The translations under genes and the position numbers were made by a program. Shown here one piece after another: positions 1-11,878 of a DNA stretch of 64,000 nucleotides. The DNA is from Caenorhabditis elegans. Taxonomy: Eukaryota; Nematoda; Chromadorea; Rhabditida; Rhabditidae. The DNA lies in the NCBI RefSeq assembly GCF_000002985.6, contig NC_003280.10:7746501-7810500 (forward strand). Direction: 5' to 3'. The notes under the pieces were generated by a model, which searched no databases, had not been told where the DNA came from, and saw only the letters and a list, made by a program, of their open reading frames with translations. Position 1 is the first letter of the stretch. The number at the start of each line of letters is the position of its first letter.

Positions 1-1
1 T

Positions 2-3000
2 GGAATTGAATCAAAAACACTTTCTTGTACAGCTGCAGAGCATATTGAAGCAACTAGAAATCCAGAATTCAATCGACCAGCAGAATTCTCTGATATTCAA
101 AAAACGGTTGTAGACTATAACAAGATTGAAGGTGCATCATTGAACACTTTTGAAGCTTTAAACGAGAAAATGGCATTATCAACAATGCTCAGTAGACAAG
201 ACGACTATTCTCGTGTAGAACATATTGTCAAAGACAAGAATCGTGGAGCCAATCTAAAATTTAGATTTATCGAATCCAGTGAAGAGAAACAGACTACATT
301 TAGTGCCTTTGAGATTGACACAGAAAAAGAGGAAATCGAACGAACGATTGATTTGGTTCGTCAGGGTGGACAATTCAAATTGTCGACCGACGCAGCCGAA
401 GAGAACGAAATCACTTTGCACCGTGACATATCGAAGCCGATTATCACTCATTACGACACTTTGCACCTTATCACGCTTTCGAATTCTGCACCTCACCAAA
501 TTTTGAGCACCTCTGGAGCATCAAATGAGCTTCATACTATCTCAACTCAACTGTCGAAACCGGCTGAATGGCTCAACACCGAACTGCTTATTGTCGACAA
601 AAATGTTGAGCAACCTGTGACGTGGCGCGTGTTGGAGTGTGAAGAGTGTGTTGAGAATTTGCACCCGATCTACCGTAGACCTGACGACATTTTCGATTTA
701 GATGAAATATGGCATATCGCGAGAAATGGTGGAAAGTTCGAACGACGATGCAAAGCAAGTGGCGACGAGAAGGAGATCTTTGAACAAGAAATCAAAAGTC
801 GCGGAATTAAGGATGATATCATTGATAAGAAGTTTATTGTTGGAAATCAAGGTGAACCAACATCATTCACAACGATTCAAACATCTTCAGTGTCTGCATC
901 GGTTTCTCAAGACATGAGCCGATTGGGAGAAAAAGAAGCAATCAAAAAGGTTCTTCAAAACTCTAATAAAGGTATCAATGTGGAGAAGAAGATGATTGAA
1001 GCTACTGAATACAGGGAGACTATTAGTGAGCAATTCAGAAAGAACGATGAGTTTGATAAAGCTGATCTCACTGTTAAGGACCGTCGTGCGGGAGGATCTT
1101 ATGAACTTTCAACAAATGCATCTGAACAAAGTTCTTCAAGCGTTTCAAATGAGCTCATTTGTCCTAGACCAAGTCAACTTTCAATTGAAAAGACATTCAT
1201 AACAGCTCAGACAATTATTCCTGCAATATTAAGCTGCAAAGCTTCTGAATCAATTGGACATACAATCTCAGAACAATGGAATCGTCCAAATGATCAATTT
1301 GCTATTTCACAGATTGTGAAGGATTGTAACAAAGAAAACGAGCAGTTTACATTCCGTGAAGCTGGGGAAGAATATCACACAACAAATTGCTTCTACACTC
1401 GAGAACAAGAAGAAAAGGTTATTGCTAAAACATTGCATGAAGCTAGAAAAGGAAGTGGACAGACTTTCGAGACTAAACATGCAACAGATAGATCAATGGA
1501 TGCTTCTCAACATCTTGAAAAGGATCGACTGGCCGAAGCAACTGCTGAGAAACTTTTCGTTATTGGAAATACCGCTGGACCAGTATCTTACAGCTCGAAA
1601 TCTTCTTCAGATATACAGCACAGTCAAGTTGTGAATCTGTCGCGGCCATCTCCATATGTTCAAGTTGAGATTATTAGGAAAGGAGCTAATCTTGGAACAC
1701 CCACCTACTTCCATGCTCGAGAAACAACGTCAAAAACCGAAAATGTGGCAACCCAGCTTAGCAGAAAAGAAGAGAAAATGGAAGTATCAACAACACATAC
1801 AACTCCATTGCTTGCTGAGCCAGTTACTTTTGATTCAAATGCTTCGAAATCTCATTCGACTAGTTTGGATAAAAATCTTGTAGCATCTGAAGACTATGAA
1901 CTTGATGCAGTTGTTATTATTGTTGATAATAACACCGAGCAACCACAATTCTTCCGTTGTTCATGCACCAAGGAAGCTTCAACATCTGCTGCCGCCGCCC
2001 TTTCTGCAGGATCAAAATCTGAAAGTTGTAAGATTGTGCGTTTAGCTTCAAATCTGGGTCACCCAACCAGTCTTGTTTTGTGTGAGAGCAGCTCGGTGCA
2101 GGAGACCAACAATGTGCACTATCAGCGTGATGAGCACCATGAGCACATTTCAGAGACAAAGTCGTATCCGAGAGATGGTGGCAAATTTACGTTGGACACC
2201 AAAGCAAGTACTGCAAACGAAGTTCGGATTGATAAGGATTTGGAGAAGAAGTCTGATCGAGAACTCGAAACTGAGATAAAGACGATAGTCAGGAATGAAG
2301 GAGAGCCTGTCGAAATCTTTGTGTCCGCCACTGAAGAATCTGCTGCAGGTGTGACAACAAGTCTTTCAAGAGCAAATCCATTTGAATCAGCGAATATTTT
2401 GTTAACTTCTCCCAATAAAGGAGAACCTGCATACTCAAGAGTTACAGAAAGCTCAGAGCTCACAGAGACAAATAATGTACAGTTACGACGGGAAGAAGAA
2501 CATCAAGAAACGGAGAAAATTATCGAAATTGCTGCAAACGGAGGATCGTCTCTTCTCCGTGCTGGATTTGCCGATGAAAAGTTTGCTGACATCGAGGCAA
2601 AATTGGGTAAAGATGCACAATTTGAATCTGCCCAAACTATTCGTCAAATTGGCAACGAAGATAAAACCAATTTATCGATTGGTGCAAGTCAAGAAACTTC
2701 AGTCACTTTCGATGAAACAGTTCAATGCAATAAGAGTTCTTGTGAAGAAACTTCCATAACCAAAGTGGCTAAGAACATCGAACCACATGTTATCTTCAGA
2801 AGTACGGAAGCTTCTGATATGGCTGTTGGAATTCATTACACTCTTCGAAGCAGTGAAAAGGTGGAAGAAACTGAAGAAATTAAGAATATTGCTAGAAATG
2901 GAGGTTCTGCAACATTCTCTTGCTTTGCTTCTGGAGACGAATCTCCAGACAGTGTCAGTGCATTCTTGACAAGGCAACCACAAGAGGAGACTACAGAAAA

Positions 3001-5928
3001 ACTGTTCCCAACCCCAATGTTCGATTTTATAAAATTCAATTCAACTGCTGCGGAAGAGTTCGCAGTCTGGAACACTACAATCTTCAGAAGGAAAGATAAT
3101 GAAGGAGAAGTTGAGAAGATATTTAACACTTCTGAAGCTGGACACAATGAAACGTTCTCTGCAAATGCAGCTGAGGACGTGTCTGTTACTTTGGATGCCG
3201 ACCTACATTTCGGTGTCGGTTACAAAGAACACAGACAAATCACGAAAGACGAAGCCAATCAGGGAGAAGGTACCGGAATGCATTCAGGTGCATCTGAGGA
3301 GACCATCTTCAATTTGGGATATGATTATTGTAAACAACCGACCGAATTTACAACTGTCTGCGTAACCGAAGACAAACTTCTCATACAAGGAGCTTATGGA
3401 TTCCGTGCTGCAAAAGAGGAATCAATTACTTTGGATGCTGATCTTCACTTCGGTGTCAATTATAGAGACTTGTTGGCAATGGGATTGCATGCTTCTAACA
3501 ATGAAATTGAAGGTACCGGTATGCGTTCCACTGCATCCGAAGAAACTATATTTAACCTGGCATACGACTACTGCAAGCAACCCACTGAGTTCCGCACTGT
3601 CTTTGTCTCTGAAGACCATCAATTTGTTCACGGCGCGTTCGGTTTCCGAGCAGTCGGTGAAGAGCACATTGAGACCCAAGTGCTGGAACTCCAAGCACGC
3701 ATGGTGGAGGTCATGGTGGAGGGAAGTGTGCACAACCTTGCTCGTAGGCATGAAGATGAACCATTTGTGTTGTATACAGAGGTTATCGAGGAGACCATCA
3801 TTCGTGTTGATGAGCAGCTTGAGAAGAAGACGACTGTCATCGAGACCGAGCAGGCTTCCGAGGTTAAGATGAGAGAGAAAGGCGAGGAAAGAAGAAAGGA
3901 AGAGAAGAGGTAAGATAAGGAAAAATGAATGAAAGCATTAAATAATTGATTGTATATTTCAGAGTCAGCTTTGCTGCAGAAGTTCAAGAAAAGACCATGG
4001 AAGCCATTGATAAGAGCCTCGGATTGGATACTTCCATGGAGGTATGCAAAACATTTTTTAACTTTGAAAATGGAATAGTGATATAAGTCACTGATGAATA
4101 AATGAAATATTGCAGGTCGAACCCGCCTTCCAGAAACCGTCGATCATCAAAAAGCCAATGAAGAAGGAAAGAGAACGTCGTAGCAGAGATCTTCGTCAAA
4201 ATGCTGCTCCAGCTTTGTGAGTCGAAATAGAAATATTTTCTTGATTTAATATCATTCATACGATTAAACAATAAAATATGAATATTTTCAGCAAACCGGT
4301 TCGCCGAAACTCTCTTCTCCAGGCACTTGCAATCGGAAGTCCTCATAATATTCCTCACTTCAAGACGCTTGACGATATTGTGAAGGCTATTAAGCATGTG
4401 AGTTCCTCGAGCATTTATTCTCTTTATTTCGCACAACTTTTAAATTAATCGAGATAACTTAATAATTTATTAGTTATTAATAATAATACAACGTACATAT
4501 TAATAGTGTGAGTGTGAATCCCTAGACAATACTAGACAATTACATAGATACTCAAACACTCATTACATTCAGACATACATCGGCGATTTTTCAACGGCAA
4601 GTTTTCAAATCCACTACTCTTTTTACCAGAAATTTCCCTTTCCCTTCTGCAACTAGACATATTCACTTTATATCTGAGCATGCTGCTCCTGCACTTTTTC
4701 GGACCAAACTTTTTCACATCTGCTTATTTTCACTGTTCTTTTTGAATAGGGGTTCTTATTTCATTTTATGATATTTCTGTATTTAGGCTGGTCTTGAGTA
4801 CTCCAATTTGATTTTTGGAATTGATTACACCAAGTCTAACTTCTATCAAGGAGAACGAACATTTGATAAGAGACCACTTCACACTATTGATCCAGCTGAA
4901 ATGAATCCATATCAACAGGTTTGTTTCAAAATAAAAGTTTGACTAACATTATCATATTGAATGTGCTTCAGGTCATTCAAATTGTCGGAAAAACTCTTTC
5001 ATCTTTCGATGCCGATGGACAAATTCCTGCCTACGGTTTTGGTGACGAAGAGTTCACGGATCATGGAATCTTTAACATTGCGGAAAGATACGATCTTGAA
5101 AAGGATTGTAACGGATTTGAAGGTTAATTTTTATTTAGCAAATTTACACAAAAATTGGAAATTTCAGAAGTACTTCGAGTTTACAACGAAGTTACCCCAA
5201 CCATCGAAATGAGCGGACCAACTAACTTTGTGCCATTGATTGGTAAAAACAATTTGAATTAATTCTAGATCATATTCTTAAATGTTAAGATCGTGCAATC
5301 GAAATCTGTAAGGAAAAACATTCCTATCACATTTTGGTTATCGTTGCTGACGGACAGGTCACCAATGAAAAGATCAATCAGAAGGCAATCGCAGCCGCTT
5401 CACATTATCCATTGAGTATTATCATGTACGTTAGGATTTTGATATTTGAACATTTACAGTGAATTTGCAGGGTTGGTGTTGGAGATGGTCCATGGAATAT
5501 GATGGGAAGATTCGATGATAACATTCCAAAGAGACTATTTGATAACTTCCATTTCGTTGATTTCCATAAGGTAAACTGAACACTTTAAAAAGCATAAAAG
5601 AACTAAATATCTGTTTTGAAATACGTATCAACATATCCGATATCCGATTTTTTTGTAAGAAGACACAATAAGGATTTCATTTGAAAACTCTGGATATATT
5701 TCAATACTACAAAAAACAATAAAAATTGGCGAAATATTAAAGAGCCCAACTCACTTTTGTGAGAGATATATTTACATTTCCCAATTTTTCCACATTTCAA
5801 TTTTTCAGGTAATGTTCAATGCACCAAATGCCGACGCATCTTTTGCATTGAATGCTTTAATGGAAATTCCGGATCAATACAAAGCCATCAAAGAACTGGG
5901 ACTTCTGAAACACAGTCGCCGTGGTTAA
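2..5928 (+). CDS. cpna-2: Giant repeat-rich copine-domain protein, 5' end outside window
   Basis: Ten exons lie in the window: 2-3909, 3963-4041, 4116-4216, 4292-4397, 4787-4918, 4972-5122, 5168-5242, 5290-5425, 5471-5570 and 5809-5928. Together they give 1,635 codons plus stop. The reading frame is open from base 2, so the true start is upstream and the methionine near 140 is internal. The first exon encodes a long acidic array of loosely repeated units. The last eight exons encode a copine-type von Willebrand A domain, with a metal-site-like FGIDYTKSN, then AYGFG, VIVADG and SIIMVGVGDG. No C2 domains are visible, so this is an atypical copine, probably a cytoplasmic scaffold. Related C. elegans copine-domain proteins act at muscle integrin attachments, but that role is only inferred here. 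The family call is firm. The symbol rests on memory of the locus next to trx-1. Confidence 0.88.
3182..3661 (+). repeat. Two tandem 80-residue coding repeats in the copine-domain gene
   Basis: Two adjacent 240-base units (3182-3421 and 3422-3661) encode closely similar 80-residue segments. Both contain [10 protein letters not shown], then a GTGM step, then ASEETIFNL and [10 protein letters not shown], and end in a GAFGFRA-like strand. They are the least diverged pair in the array, which suggests recent unequal exchange. The rest of the exon carries more diverged units built around GGxFxLxTxA and NxGxPxxF patterns. Confidence 0.8.
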
Positions 5929-6316
5929 CCTCTTTACTTCTACTACCTGTTACCTAGATTTTATAATGTTTTTTTTTCAAAATGTGATGATTCGTTTCCG
6001 CCGTTTGTTACATTTGACCATTTCTTATAGCAAAATTTCATATTTTTCCCAAAAGAAGACAACAATACCTGTTGACTCCCAACACCCTTCCCCCCCAATT
6101 CTTTCGCGATTTTTCATACGTTTTTTTATTTCAAAAATTCAAATTTCATTTATGTGGAATTGAACTCATCAAATCAAACGCATTTTAAGATATATAATTA
6201 TTATGAATAAAAATTTGTCGAACATCAAAAATTTGGCCGTTGAGCGGGGTTTAATTGTAGGGGGAGCGGAAGAGCTCAATGAGCAGATGATTGGTTTAAA
6301 AGCAGATGGTCGAAGA
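5929..6316. other. Convergent 3' ends of the copine gene and trx-1
   Basis: The stop codons of the two genes face each other 388 bases apart. A plus-strand AATAAA lies at 6206-6211. A minus-strand AATAAA (TTTATT on plus) lies at 6125-6130. If both are used, the mature 3' UTRs overlap by about 80 bases in antisense. No coding sequence is seen here. Confidence 0.5.
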
Positions 6317-7039
6317 TCATTGAGCAGATACGTGCTCCAACACTTTTTGACGCAGTTCGTCCTCAACGCAGCCTTCCAGTGCCTCCTAAAAATAAATTAT
6401 GAAAAATACTGTTTAAAAAATAAAATGTTGAAAACTCACAATTGCGTCTCCATTCTTGGTGAAAATGAAAGTCGGCATCATCTTGACATCATATTTGGAA
6501 CAAAGATCTTCCTATAATTACTGGATTTGATGAAGAGTTTTACCGAATTACCATTAAAGAATTATCATTTAAGTACGCATAAAAAATGTTTTTTTTTTCC
6601 GAAAAATTAAGTTTTAGTTGTTGGTTGAAATAGCCCAAAGCCGTATTGGTTTAAATTTGAAAAATTAGTTAGAAAAACATAATTAACTGGTCCTATAACC
6701 AAGAACAAGATAAAAGTTATATTTATATATAAAGGGCTTGTATTGTTTTATTGAACAACTAAAATTATCTGAAAACACTAACCGCTTCATCGACATCAAC
6801 TTTGCAGAAGATGATTCCTTTGTGAGTTGTAGCTAATTCTTTGTATAATGGTGCAATTGCTTTGCATGGTCCGCACCAAGTTGCATAGAAATCAAGAATA
6901 ATGATCTTCTCCGGATGTTGACGGATCAATTGCTCAAAGTCACTCTGAAAATATTTTACTTGATTTTTGAAGTTGCATCGTTTCAACATTCTGTTACCAT
7001 ATCAGCAAGCTCCAGAATAGGCTCCTTGGTGAGAGACAT
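6317..7039 (-). CDS. trx-1: Thioredoxin TRX-1
   Basis: Four exons (7039-6998, 6944-6783, 6511-6440, 6385-6317) encode 113 residues, the usual size of a classical cytosolic thioredoxin. The active site WCGPC gives C38 and C41, within FYATWCGPCKAIAPL. The cis-proline is P81 in MMPTF. The protein reduces disulfides using electrons from thioredoxin reductase. In C. elegans trx-1 is known for expression in ASJ sensory neurons and effects on lifespan. The sequence agrees with TRX-1 as I remember it. A second ATG at 6989, inside intron 1, is in frame with exon 2 and would give an alternative N-terminus (MLKRCNFKNQ...). That suggests a second isoform from an internal promoter. Intron 1 is 53 bases. 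Confidence 0.96.
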
Positions 7040-7646
7040 GATGAAATACAAGTGTAGAAAATTCAAATAAAAACTGAGTCAGTCTCAGTATGATATTTAT
7101 ATGAAATAAGTGAGAAGATGAAGAGAAAAAGACTTTCAGTCGATCGGACAGGTACACGCCCACTTAATTCATGGGTTGATGAACGGGGGAAGAAGCATCG
7201 ATAAACAGAAAAAGGTGTGTGGGAGGAGGAGGCATGGATGAATAATGAAGGCTGAGAAAAAAAACTGAAGAATGAAGAAAATAATTACAGTGCTCAAAAA
7301 TGAAAACTAAAAATCAGATAATGTCGTCAGCAAAGTTTCGTCAATGGGAGTTTGGTCTTGAAATATGCTTGTTAAATTAATTTTTTAAAATTTTCTCTTT
7401 TAGTTATGAATTTTCCTTAAAATTGTTAGTGGGGTTACACAGTAATGCGCCCTATTCACTTCAACTCAAAATTGGACAGAGATGCATTTTCAAATGTTTG
7501 TTGTTGGTTTTTATTGAAAAGAAAAATAGAAAAACTGTACATATTTAAACATGGAAAGCGAAAAAAAAAAAACAGAATTTTACATTAAAAATAAGAATCG
7601 GGGACTAATAGAATATCATTAGGCAAAACTCTGTCACAAATGAAAA
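7040..7646. other. Intergenic: trx-1 promoter region and 3' flank of next gene
   Basis: About 600 bases lie between the trx-1 start and the stop of the minus-strand gene at 7647. I see no open frame with coding character. The part next to trx-1 must hold its promoter. A short GC-richer patch at about 7138-7225 stands out from AT-rich flanks, but I recognise no specific factor site. Confidence 0.5.
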
Positions 7647-8656
7647 TTAAAATTGACGAATTTTGGATTGAAGCATAGGAGAGATGGTAGGAGAACGATA
7701 TACTCGGGTACAATCTAAGTTTCCTCTTTTGTCATATACATGCAAATCTCCATGTTTCAGATAATATTCTGTACGTGATAGTTCTTGGCCTTCGTTCTTT
7801 ACCAATCTAATCAAAGTTCTTCCAGAAATGAAATATTCCATTGAATGATGTTTTCCAATAATCTCCTTTCTTCCTAGATTCAAGAACTGATTATTATAGT
7901 TCTTTCCATCCAATGTTGTCTTCAAAGTCATCTCTTCCGACTCAAAATCATGGTCAAAATTTGGAACTCCACGAACAAAAAGTTCTTCTTCGAAAGTATT
8001 CTCCCATTCCATTCCACGAATAAATTCTTGAACTCCTTCGAAAAATGAATGATCAGGTATCCATTCTCTACGAAGTGCCAACTCAATTGGTTCAATTTCA
8101 GACAGAATATAGAATCTTGCAGAATCAACGAATCGGCGGCTTGGTCTTTTGTCTCGTCCTGTACGTTGAATTTCAGACATGTAATCATGAACTTTCTGTT
8201 GGAACTCTTCAGAAGACATTTGGTCGATGTTAGAACCAATTGATTTTGATTGCTGGGAGTTTGGATTCTGTAAATATTTAAAGGGATAATTAAACAAATC
8301 TTACAAAATTCTAATATATCCTTGAAACTCACATTTATTCCCCATAAAAATGTGGAGACGTCCGCCATTAAGAGACATGACATGCCTAATGAAAAAAAGG
8401 CAACGGCGAAAATTTCTTTTGCAAGAACTATATGGGAATCTTTAGAGTTTCTTCTTTTCTTTACCTTCTCGTTATTCACAACCTGAAAAGTGTACATCTT
8501 ACTGTCCTATAGAATTTTAATACTTTTAATAAAAAGTCAACTCACCACTGCATCAGTTGTCTCATTTTGCTTGAGCTCCGAAGTTTTTGATCCTCTTTTT
8601 TTGATTTGTCCAGTTTCGGAAACAAATTCAAAGGTTGATTCCCAGTCCGAGTCCAT
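7647..8656 (-). CDS. Unrecognised single-pass membrane protein, 293 aa
   Basis: Three in-phase exons (8656-8546, 8482-8333, 8267-7647) encode 293 residues starting MDSDWESTF. The first ~50 residues are charged and polar, with basic clusters (IKKRGSK, KVKKRRNSK). One hydrophobic stretch follows at about 58-87 (LAKEIFAVAFFSLGMSCLLM...). The rest is soluble, with no cysteine pattern or motif I recognise. With no signal peptide and one internal hydrophobic span, it looks like a signal-anchored protein with the long C-terminal part in the lumen or outside. All phases close cleanly, so I consider the gene real. The long last exon is open for 206 codons. It runs back-to-back with the plus-strand gene at 9508. 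Function unknown. Confidence 0.8.
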
Positions 8657-9507
8657 GGCTCTAAAATTTACATTTTATTGAAGTGATAAATACTTTAAGA
8701 AGAAAACTCAAAGGAAACATTAGATATGGAGCACAATCTTTCAATCGGTTGTGTTCATTAGTATTTCTTGCATTGTCTTCGTATCTTCACTTTTAACACT
8801 ATTTCTTCAAAAAGGAACACCCAGTATGTGTAATCTCTTGAAGGCAACGTGACCTCTAACTAGAGGGCTCGCAATGCGCGCACGAATATCGATTTCTCTT
8901 GAAGAGGTTGTGCAGGAGAAGGAAAAAGAGATGAAGCAGTAGACAGAATGAGGTGTCAATATGCATCACGAGACATTTAACAATAAATTCAACTACAACG
9001 TGAGATTATTTATAGTTCTGTACATCCGTTCAAGAATGTAAACTATACAAAGTGGACTAACTAAAGGGACTGTAAAATATGTAATTGCACAAATTTATTA
9101 AAGTTGAAACTGAAACAGTATGGGTTTTTAAAAATAACTAGAGGTTTCGGTTTTGATTAGTTGATGACATACAAAACCATGTAAGAATATATTTTACTAA
9201 AGCTCTCACTAAAATATGAAACTATTATAAATCAACCTCGTGACAAAGTATAATCTTTTGAACTTCATGTTTTTGATTTTACATACATTTTCTCTACCAG
9301 AAACATATGAACACATACAACATACATTCCCCAGGATTTTATTATTTCAAGAACGCACGATTCTTGAAATGTGTGAGAGAGAGAGCAGAAAGGTCCGCCT
9401 ATTGTCCGATAATCCGATTTGTACAAAGAATCAATTCCAAAGTCGAGGTTACCAAGGTCAATTTTATTGAATAAAAGGAGAATCTAATGCTATGATTTTT
9501 CATAAAT
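8657..9507. promoter_or_regulatory. Divergent intergenic region, 851 bases
   Basis: This stretch separates the starts of the membrane-protein gene (minus) and the secreted-protein gene (plus), so it should hold both promoters. It is mostly AT-rich. A GC-richer patch at about 8846-8900 includes GCAATGCGCGCACGAATATCG. An AG-run sits at about 9374-9385. I see no coding sequence. Confidence 0.45.
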
Positions 9508-10346
9508 ATGTTTACAATTCTTCTATATTTTCTTGTTCTCTTCTGGGTGACCAATGCGGCTGTTGTCACTCCATCTATTGAGAATCACAAAATGGAAAAT
9601 GCTTCTGTAACGATATCGAAGGTTCCTATTTCTCATAGACCAAGAGGTTTCACAGCAGGTATAGTTTTGCTGATTTTGTGCAAATTGGAAAATTATCACA
9701 AAATTAAGTTTTTGAAGGTAGCGATTCCAAAAAGTTGGCTGTACAGAGGTTCAAACTTCTCATCTCTGATTTCTTGTCAGATGCGCAACTGTCCAAGGTA
9801 TCTAGAACTATATTAGGAAATTTTTTTATAAGAACAAATATATTTAGAGTATTGATGTAGCTGCTGTTGGAATGCACAAAGGAAAGTCAATGGATGATAT
9901 TTTAGATGGTAATTGTTTGCTAGTTCCATTAAGTTCTGGTTGACTTTGAATATATATTTTCAGATGTTTACACTCGTCTCCGCAGAACATTATCCACAAA
10001 ACAAATAAGTGAGTTAGCAAAAGCTCAAAAAGGACTAGTCGAAGATCTTGATGAAAAATCAGCAAAGTTAGTGAAGGCAAGAGTTAAACGAATGATTGTC
10101 TACTCATTTGATCCGGCTGCTGAACAAATTCATAAATATGCAACACGTCCTTCAATGGCTTTTGCTCTAATTGCTGAAACAATCAATGAAAGATTTGTTG
10201 GATCAGTCAAGGATTTGATTCGTGACGTACTGACTCCAAAGGAATATGATATTTTCCGTAAACACTATCACCCGCATATCTTCAAATTGGACAATATTGG
10301 CAATAATACAGAAGCAGTCCGAACTACAACTCACGAAACATTTTGA
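9508..10346 (+). CDS. Unrecognised secreted protein
   Basis: Four exons (9508-9658, 9718-9797, 9848-9908, 9964-10346) join in phase to give 224 residues. The N-terminus MFTILLYFLVLFWVTNAA is a clear signal peptide with likely cleavage after NAA. The mature protein has no cysteines in its C-terminal two-thirds. It is rich in predicted amphipathic helix (KLAVQRFKLLISDFL, DDVYTRLRRTLSTKQISELAKAQ, SVKDLIRDVLTPKEYDIFRKH), so an all-helical secreted protein is likely. The helix-rich layout and the phrase LTPKEYDIFRKH loosely resemble nematode lipid-binding secreted proteins, but that is not enough for a family call. A poly(A) signal AATAAA lies at 10388-10393. Intron acceptors are TTTGAAG, TATTTAG and TTTTCAG. 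Confidence 0.82.
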
Positions 10347-10387
10347 AAGTTTACCTCTTGATTTCTTTTGAATGTTTTGTCTCACAC

Positions 10388-10393
10388 AATAAA
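10388..10393 (+). terminator. Poly(A) signal of secreted-protein gene
   Basis: A canonical AATAAA lies 41 bases downstream of the TGA at 10344-10346, well placed for 3' end formation before the tRNA gene on the other strand. Confidence 0.65.
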
Positions 10394-10448
10394 GAAAATT
10401 CTACCGTAGTAAAAGAAAGATTTTGCTTCAGTTTAAAACAAAAACCAT

Positions 10449-10520
10449 AGGTTCCACCGAGATTTGAACTCGGGTCGCAGGATTCAAAGTCCTGAGTGCT
10501 AACCGCTACACCATGGAACC
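10449..10520 (-). tRNA. tRNA-Gln (anticodon TTG)
   Basis: Read on the minus strand, the 72-base gene has a seven-pair acceptor stem (GGTTCCA with TGGAACC), a D arm containing TAGCGGTTAGCA, and an anticodon stem CAGGA/TCCTG with loop CTTTGAA. This gives anticodon TTG, decoding CAA. The T arm is CCGAG-TTCAAAT-CTCGG, and its GTTCAAATC is the internal B box. There is no intron. A T-run just downstream on the minus strand (GGTTTTTG) is the Pol III terminator. It lies between converging protein genes. Confidence 0.97.
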
Positions 10521-10727
10521 GATGGTTGCATCGTGTCCGAGGGCATAAACGTTTGCGGTGCACTTTTGAATGAAACAACTGTTGATACAGCGAGCGTTTC
10601 CGTCTGTTCGGGAATCTAATCGTTCTTTGAATGATCAGAATTTCATACACTTCTTGATAAGATTCGAGAAACTTCGAAACGTTAACTTTGCAATAATATC
10701 TTTATTTTAATGATTGTAAAATAAATT

Positions 10728-11878
10728 TTAAAACTTTTTCTGATTGTCAGTGGTGAGGAATGGAATGACGACGTCCGGTGAAATCATGACAGATTCGCGA
10801 GCTTCGGTCTATAAATTCAATTTATTTTCATTTTTCAATCTTTTAACAGTTTACCTTGAGTTTAAGAATTTCTGCGCTCCAATCAATTTTTCCGATTTCT
10901 CCAACAGCTTCTACGAACAATGTCTTGGCCTTTTCAACATTTGCTGCAAACACTTTCATTACAGATGATGCAGTCACATGATCTTCTTCTTTCCAGCAAT
11001 CGTAGTCAGTGACAAGAGCTGTGGTAGCGTATGGAATACCGAGTTCCTTGGCAAGAATACACTGAAAATATAGAGGTTATCAACAACTACGTCTCCAATT
11101 TTCAAATACCTCTGGCATCATTGTCATGTTAACTAAGCTTGCTCCCCATGACTTAAACACCATGCTCTCAGCTTTTGTTGAGAATCGTGGACCTTCAATG
11201 CACACTCCGAAACCGGTTCTATGATGGACAAGTTGACATCTTTCAGCAGTTGAAATTAGAACCTATAAATTAGGATATAATTCCGTTTTAATAAATTTTT
11301 AAAAATTACCTGTCTCAGTTTCTCATTGTACGTTGGATGAGCTTGAATATGACAGACTCCTGGAGCTTGATCGTAGCTTCCATCGAAGAATGTGCTTTGG
11401 CGCCCAGTTGTTCTAAATTTTGAAAAATTTTTTTTTTTTCGTGATTGCGATTTAATACCTATCGAACACTGAGTCTGGGAACAGTAAATGTCCTGGTTCG
11501 ACGTTTTCCTGGAGAGATCCGCATGCTGTAGATGCGATTATGACATCGACACCTACAAAAAATTATTTTTTTCGAATAAATTTTTTAAAAGAAAATGTCA
11601 CCTCTGGAATAGAGTGCCCACAAATTTGCGCGGAAGTTTACGTTTCCTGGCATTATATCATGTTTTCTACCATGTCGAGCCAACAAAACACATTCGACTC
11701 CATTTATGGTTCCTAAATGGAATATGTTAACATTTAAAAAATAACTAATTAATTTTTCACCTTCTACAACATCATCACTTGGTTTTCCATATGGTGTATC
11801 TACGGCAACTGTGACTGGATCCAGTAAAATATTTGGATCTTCCAAACCACTTCCTCCAATAATTCCAACCTTGACCAT
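10728..11878 (-). CDS. S-methyl-5'-thioadenosine phosphorylase (MTAP)
   Basis: Seven exons (11878-11761, 11712-11602, 11552-11459, 11412-11310, 11262-11110, 11061-10855, 10808-10728) encode 288 residues, close to the ~283 of human MTAP. It belongs to the purine nucleoside phosphorylase family 2. The N-terminus VGIIGGSG is the phosphate-binding loop. [29 protein letters not shown] and the purine-site VTDYDCW are all present. The enzyme splits methylthioadenosine, a polyamine by-product, into adenine and methylthioribose-1-phosphate, feeding methionine salvage in the cytosol. It is intact, with every splice phase closing. The promoter must lie upstream of 11878. Loss of exon 7 would remove only the C-terminal tail. 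Confidence 0.95.
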
